Source: a virus
Strand: one strand, 5' to 3'
IMG/VR virus record: IMGVR_UViG_3300021602_000014
Location: 1-34,742 of that record
DNA: 34,742 nucleotides
Below, piece after piece: positions 30,085 to 34,742 of the stretch. The position numbers and the translations under genes are program-made. Position 1 is the stretch's first letter, and every line of letters begins with the position of its first letter. Under the pieces are notes generated by a model. The model ran no database searches. It was not told where the DNA came from and was given only the letters and a program-made list of their open reading frames with translations.

Positions 30085-32657
30085 TGTCAGCACCACAAAC
30101 ACCATCAAGTATTCAATTAGCAATACACGGATTAATCTTAAATCCATCGACATTCGGTAATAATGCACCTCAGGGTGCATTATCTGTTGCGGATAATGTG
30201 GTTATTGATAGGCCATCCGTTGTAGAAACTCGTCGTGGATTCGATAATAGTTTTTATACGTTACCTAATGACGGTGCTAGTAATATGTTTCAGTATAATA
30301 ATACGAAACTAATGAATACAACTGATGGCGACTTACACGTCGATAAGCTATCGAATGGCGTATATACGATATATAATGGCGAATATAAAGTACCAAATCC
30401 ATCCAATTTAGCAAGTAGAGTAAGAGGTATAGAAACAAATAAGAATTTCTACTTTATTACCGAGACAGGTACATATCGTTTAGATAACATCAATGGTCAA
30501 CCCAGACTTGCCGGCTCACCGCCTGGCTTATCGGGTACGGGTGTGACTTTAGGTATTGCTGGATTTTTGGCTGATACTACTGCTGTTGCATATAGAGTTG
30601 TATTTGGATATCGTGATTTTAATAGTCAGTTAGTATTAGGTGCGCCTTCAAGCAGAATTATTGTAGAAAATAATACAGGTAATTCGACTAATACAACAAT
30701 TACATTTCAAATACCTAAAGAAATACAACTTGCACCTACCGATTATATATTCCAATTATATCGTGGTAATGCAAGTCCTAATTTGATAACTGCACCAGAC
30801 GACGAAATGTCTTTAGTATTTGAAGATGTTTGTACTGGTACTGCTACTATGTCGGTAGACGATATTACACCTGTTGCATTAGCAACTGGAGCAGCATTAT
30901 ACACTAATCAAGGCCAAGACGGAATATTACAAAGCAATTATCGTCCGCCGTGGGCAATGGATCTATGCACATTCAAACAATATGCATTCTATGCAAATAC
31001 ACGAACATTACAAACTGCTGCATTAACTCTTATTAGTTCGGGTGCAAGTAATGGCCCTAACGCTATTATTGCAGGTAATACTATTACATTTACGGCCACT
31101 GAGTTCGGTGGAACAAGTTTTATATTAAATGCTGTTGCTACAGCAAATAATTATGCCTTAGGCCAATTTAATGTAAGTGATACAGGCAATCCTGGATATG
31201 ATATTCAAGTAACTGCTTCTAATATTGCGTTAGTTGCAAATGCATTTGCAGGAAATACATTGTTGACTGCTTATTATACGTCTAATGATACAGATTTGCC
31301 TGGCAAATTAAGATTCGATAGACTTTCTTTAGTACCGGATACATTTACTATTACAAGTAATAATAGTTTATGCTGGGAACAAGCAATTCCTATCACAAGC
31401 ACGAATGATGCTCGCCCTAATAGAATATATTATAGCAAGTTTAATCAGCCAGAAGCAGTCCCTGTTGTTAATTATATGGAAGTTGGTAGTGCAAATCAAC
31501 CAATTAGACGTATAGTTCCTTTGCGTGACGGTGTGATGGTGTTAAAAGATGACGGTGTATTCCGTATTAGTAATGCTGCTCCGCCATTTACAATTACTCC
31601 TATTGATTATAATGTGCGTATATTAGCAGATAATACTGCGGCTGAATTAGATAATAAAGTATTCTTTTTATCAGATCAGGGTGTAGTTGCATTAAATGAT
31701 AGTGATGCACAGATTATGTCGTTCTTATTAGATAAGACAATTATTGAAAATACATCTCCTACATTGTTTCCTAATTTAAGCGCAGTTGCGTGGGGTATTG
31801 CTTATCAATCAGCAAGAAAGTATATATTGGCTATGCCCAGTGATGCTACGGATAATCAATCAACACAGCAATATGTATATAATCACCTAACTCAAGTATG
31901 GACAAGATGGACACTAAAGGCAAGTTGTGGATTAATATTCAAACTCGATAGTAAAATGTATTTAGGAAGTATGCAGGGATCTGCACCCGGAGTAGATAAT
32001 AGTTATGTCTATCAAGAAAGAAAGACATTTACTACCGCCGATTATGCAGATGATCAATTTACAACTAATAATACTACTGCTGGTAGAGTTTTAACAATTG
32101 TTATTGCAAATCCAGTATTACCTGCCGGTATGGCTGTATTACCTGGTTGGACAATTAGTCAGCCGGCGACAAGTGCTATAGCGGATATTGTTTCTGTAAC
32201 TGTTGGTGTTAGTTTTACCACACTTGTACTCGACTCATATCAAGATTGGGTAGTGGGAGATGTTGTAATATACAAACCTATCTATTCCGAAGTACAAACA
32301 GTTCAAATAGACTGCCAGAACCCAGGTATGAATAAACAATTTACTGAAATTATTTACATATTTACTGAGCAGGGTTTTACTGAACTTACGGTAGGTATTT
32401 CTAGCAATACAATTAGTAATCCATACATAGATATACTAATTCCAACTAATTCAGGTGGTTGGGGTATTGATCCGTGGGGTACATCTCCGTGGGGTGGAGA
32501 GCAAGTTGTGCAAGGTAAGATTAGGCGTATTATTCCACAGAAGATACAGCGAAGTGGTTGGTTATATATTAATATTGCTAATGCTAAGGCATTTACACAA
32601 TTTGGTTGGTCTGGATTAGATATTCGTTACAAATTAACTTCGAGTAGACAGAAATAA
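30084..32657 (+). CDS. tail nozzle/stabilisation protein, beta-propeller type (857 aa)
   Basis: The start (NAPQGALSVADNVVIDRPSV, VETRRGFDNSFYTLPNDGAS) is the signature of podovirus nozzle proteins (P22 gp10 and T7 gp12-like groups): N-x-x-x-x-x-x-G-A-L-x-x-A-D-N-x-V-I-x-x, then E-x-R-R-G. Later come IRRIVPLRDGVMVLKDDGVF and LSDQGVVALND, propeller strands typical of the group, and a C-terminal PWGTSPWGG turn. Length fits. It follows the adaptor by overlap and precedes a small tail gene. It would form the tail tip through which DNA passes. Confidence 0.85.
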   Translation: MSAPQTPSSIQLAIHGLILNPSTFGNNAPQGALSVADNVVIDRPSVVETRRGFDNSFYTLPNDGASNMFQYNNTKLMNTTDGDLHVDKLSNGVYTIYNGEYKVPNPSNLASRVRGIETNKNFYFITETGTYRLDNINGQPRLAGSPPGLSGTGVTLGIAGFLADTTAVAYRVVFGYRDFNSQLVLGAPSSRIIVENNTGNSTNTTITFQIPKEIQLAPTDYIFQLYRGNASPNLITAPDDEMSLVFEDVCTGTATMSVDDITPVALATGAALYTNQGQDGILQSNYRPPWAMDLCTFKQYAFYANTRTLQTAALTLISSGASNGPNAIIAGNTITFTATEFGGTSFILNAVATANNYALGQFNVSDTGNPGYDIQVTASNIALVANAFAGNTLLTAYYTSNDTDLPGKLRFDRLSLVPDTFTITSNNSLCWEQAIPITSTNDARPNRIYYSKFNQPEAVPVVNYMEVGSANQPIRRIVPLRDGVMVLKDDGVFRISNAAPPFTITPIDYNVRILADNTAAELDNKVFFLSDQGVVALNDSDAQIMSFLLDKTIIENTSPTLFPNLSAVAWGIAYQSARKYILAMPSDATDNQSTQQYVYNHLTQVWTRWTLKASCGLIFKLDSKMYLGSMQGSAPGVDNSYVYQERKTFTTADYADDQFTTNNTTAGRVLTIVIANPVLPAGMAVLPGWTISQPATSAIADIVSVTVGVSFTTLVLDSYQDWVVGDVVIYKPIYSEVQTVQIDCQNPGMNKQFTEIIYIFTEQGFTELTVGISSNTISNPYIDILIPTNSGGWGIDPWGTSPWGGEQVVQGKIRRIIPQKIQRSGWLYINIANAKAFTQFGWSGLDIRYKLTSSRQK

Positions 32658-33076
32658 TGGCATTACCGGTATTTAGGCGCTTTTCTATAGCAGATTTTCC
32701 TACTGCACCTAGTTGGTTAGCGGGGTTGTTCAATCCTCTTAATATATTTTGTGAAACTACTGTTCAAAATCTTAATAAGAATCTAACAATTGGTGCAAAT
32801 GTGCAAGGAATGAAGTATTCTACTACATTTACTACACCAACTGGATATGCAACGGGTGATTTTACGCCTATTGTTTTTGCATATTCGAGTAATGGCCAGC
32901 CAGATTGTTGCATAATTGGCAATATTTCTCGTACAGACTCACAACCTATGCTTTCTTCAGTTAGTATTACTTCTTGGTCATCTAATATAAATGTAATTCC
33001 ACTACAAATAAGAGTAGATTATATCGCTGGGTTAGATGCAGGTGTTAAATACAACATAACTTTATTGGTGGTATAA
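32657..33076 (+). CDS. small tail-associated beta protein (139 aa)
   Basis: Start overlaps the nozzle stop (TAATG) and its own stop overlaps the next start (TAATG). Residues PVFRRFSIADFPTAPSWLAG and NPLNIFCETTVQNLNKNLTI are of a kind that recurs directly after nozzle genes in aquatic podoviruses. The rest is beta-rich (YATGDFTPIVFAYSSNG, IPLQIRVDYIAGL). It may be a tail-needle or fibre-docking protein; the exact role is unknown. Confidence 0.75.
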   Translation: MALPVFRRFSIADFPTAPSWLAGLFNPLNIFCETTVQNLNKNLTIGANVQGMKYSTTFTTPTGYATGDFTPIVFAYSSNGQPDCCIIGNISRTDSQPMLSSVSITSWSSNINVIPLQIRVDYIAGLDAGVKYNITLLVV

Positions 33077-34742
33077 TGGCGTACGTTCAAAATTGGAATC
33101 CATTAGATGATCAGACAGAAACAACTGGTCAACCTAATGGAATAAATCCTACTATTACACAAGGCAGTCAAGATGTCTCTACTGCTGCGAATGCTCAACC
33201 ATTACAGCAAACTGGCGATCCTAACGCTCAAAAACAGAGCAATGCACAATTTAGTAATTTACAGAAGTATCTAGCAGCCAATCAAACAGGAGCGCAAGGT
33301 CTTGGTAATCAAGTTGCAAGCGATATTACTTCTACTCAGCAAAAAGCACAAACTGGCATCAATGATGCTGTTACTGGATTTACTGGCGCAGTTAAGAGCG
33401 GTACAAATATATTTAATCCTGCTGCAGGTGGTCCAGATCCAGCAAATATAACTGTTCCTGACGGGTTATTTACAGGTACTAATCAAAATAAAGCAAATTA
33501 CTATAATGGCTTACTAAATCAGGGTTATACTGATGCACAAATTAGAAAAGTATTTAATAATGCGCCATTAAATGCTGATTGGCAAACTATAATTAGTATG
33601 GCTAATGCGTCAAATACTGGTGGAGTTGATCGAGTTGCACAAAGCCAAGCAGCATTAGATGCATTAAAAGGTAGTAAAACCAGTACATATACTGGTCCTA
33701 CAAGTTTTATGGCAAGTCAGCAAGGTGCTGATGCTACTAAGGCACTATTAGATGCACAAAATAAGGCTGCTTTAGCAAGCACAACAGGTGGCCAAGCACA
33801 ATTATTAACGGATTTAGCGCCAAACGGCCAATCTAGGGGTGCTACTAACTTAGATCAGTTTTTGATGCAGAATACTGCTGGTGCTAATAATGCAATTCAA
33901 AATGCTGCTGGATTAGTTAAACCAATGGGTGAAGCTTTAACTACTCAATCTAATACACTACAGGCTCAGGTAGACGCTGCTCAAAAGAATGTAACAGATA
34001 AAAATGCTGCATTACAAAAACTTATTGATGCTCAAACTACTAATGTTGCTGATGTTAGGCAAGCAAAAGTTTCGGCTGATCAACAAGCACTAATAGATAA
34101 GCAAGCAGCAGATAATAAGATTGCACAAGATACATATTTGGCTGCATTGCAGAAACAGACAGATGCACAGGCAGCGGCACAGACTGCTGCATTACAGGCT
34201 GCTGCTAAACAACAGGCTGATGCACTTGCTGCTCAACAAGCAGTGGCGGCTGGTACTGCAACTGCATATCAAAAAATGTTAGCCGATAATCAGGCTGCAT
34301 TAGATAGACAACAAGCGGCTATACTTGCTGCTAATAGAACTGCTGCTCAACAACAGGCCGATGCTTTGGCACAAGCCCAAGTTAATGCTGCACAACAAGC
34401 CGCACAACAGGCCGCACTAATGAAACAGTTAGCAGATATGATTGCTGCATCTAATGCTTCAACTGCTGCTGAAAAGGCTGCTGCTGCACAAAAAGCGGCT
34501 GATGCACTTGCTGCTGCACAGGCTGCTCAAAAGGCTGCTGCTGATGCGGCTGCTGCTAAAACTGCTGCTGATGCAAAGGCTGCTGCTGATGCAAAGGCTG
34601 CTGCTGATGCAAAGGCTGCTGCGGATGCGAAGGCTGCTGCTGATGCGAAGGCTGCTGCTGATGCGAAGGCTGCTGCTGATGCGTTATTAGCCGGAGGCGG
34701 CGGCAATACCGGCGGAACAGTTAATAACACTAATGTTAATAC
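33076..34742 (+). CDS. 5' part of 951-residue Ala-rich virion protein with TolA-like repeats; truncated by the window end
   Basis: ATG at 33076 overlaps the previous stop (TAATG) and the frame stays open for 555 codons plus two bases. Residues 1-200 are Gln/Asn/Gly-rich (MAYVQNWNPLDDQTETTGQP; NKANYYNGLLNQGYTDAQIR). From about residue 280 a long Ala/Gln-rich helix follows (LQAQVDAAQKNVTDKNAALQ) and ends in seven near-perfect AAADAK units, much like TolA domain II. Then AGGGGNTGGTVNNTNVN leads into the Gly run at the window start. The final AC plus the first T of the window complete an ACT codon in frame. Likely an internal or ejection protein with a rod-like region. Confidence 0.85.
   Translation, partial: MAYVQNWNPLDDQTETTGQPNGINPTITQGSQDVSTAANAQPLQQTGDPNAQKQSNAQFSNLQKYLAANQTGAQGLGNQVASDITSTQQKAQTGINDAVTGFTGAVKSGTNIFNPAAGGPDPANITVPDGLFTGTNQNKANYYNGLLNQGYTDAQIRKVFNNAPLNADWQTIISMANASNTGGVDRVAQSQAALDALKGSKTSTYTGPTSFMASQQGADATKALLDAQNKAALASTTGGQAQLLTDLAPNGQSRGATNLDQFLMQNTAGANNAIQNAAGLVKPMGEALTTQSNTLQAQVDAAQKNVTDKNAALQKLIDAQTTNVADVRQAKVSADQQALIDKQAADNKIAQDTYLAALQKQTDAQAAAQTAALQAAAKQQADALAAQQAVAAGTATAYQKMLADNQAALDRQQAAILAANRTAAQQQADALAQAQVNAAQQAAQQAALMKQLADMIAASNASTAAEKAAAAQKAADALAAAQAAQKAAADAAAAKTAADAKAAADAKAAADAKAAADAKAAADAKAAADAKAAADALLAGGGGNTGGTVNNTNVN

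Noticed and set aside
1-34742. Integrase, repressor or attachment site that would indicate lysogeny
   Set aside because: None was recognised in any frame; absence is only as good as motif reading by eye.

Overview
The window reads as a compact tailed-phage genome (Caudoviricetes, podovirus-like). It carries terminase, portal, scaffold, major capsid protein, a head-tail adaptor, a tail nozzle protein and a set of Ala/Gln-rich ejection-type proteins. I see no tail-tube, sheath or tape-measure genes. The DNA is AT-rich. Genes are tightly packed with ATGA or TAATG overlaps and good Shine-Dalgarno sites. Low-complexity Gly-X-Ser fibres and several small proteins are of kinds familiar from phages of aquatic bacteria. 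A lipobox protein and sigma70-like promoter spacing suggest a Gram-negative host, but the host cannot be named from sequence alone. I find no integrase, repressor, tRNA, RNA polymerase, DNA polymerase or recognisable endolysin.

The two window ends fit together. The open frame starting at 33076 runs off the right edge after two bases of a codon, and the frame open at base 2 begins one base later, so joining the ends gives one 951-codon gene. The window is therefore probably a whole circular or circularly permuted genome of about 34.7 kb.

Layout. (1) 32657-6238, crossing the ends: a tail/ejection block with TolA-like Ala-rich repeats, a C-terminal S74-type chaperone domain and glycine-rich membrane-active segments. 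(2) 6255-6590: a promoter followed by a membrane protein and a lipoprotein, a candidate lysis pair. (3) 6547-8017, minus strand: four small overlapping genes, two with DNA-binding or zinc-finger-like features. (4) 8018-11186: divergent promoter region, an early small gene, a structured leader/attenuator, a PriPol primase, a DUF3987 helicase-like protein, then a 138-bp palindromic iteron array that is the best origin candidate, and a second terminator-bearing leader. (5) 11272-18348: small and large terminase, three small genes, portal, scaffold, hairpin leader and major capsid protein, closed by a terminator. (6) 18437-28782: about 10 kb of receptor-binding and fibre genes (two collagen-like proteins, a DUF285/BspA-like LRR protein, a DUF1566 protein, an S74 fibre) with a coiled-coil/TM holin candidate among them. 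(7) 28793-33076: small acidic protein, adaptor, nozzle and a small tail protein, leading back into block 1.

Taken together the genome suggests a phage that replicates with its own primase and helicase at an iteron origin, borrows the host DNA and RNA polymerases, controls its early and terminase blocks partly through leader terminators, and devotes nearly a third of its length to swappable adhesion proteins.
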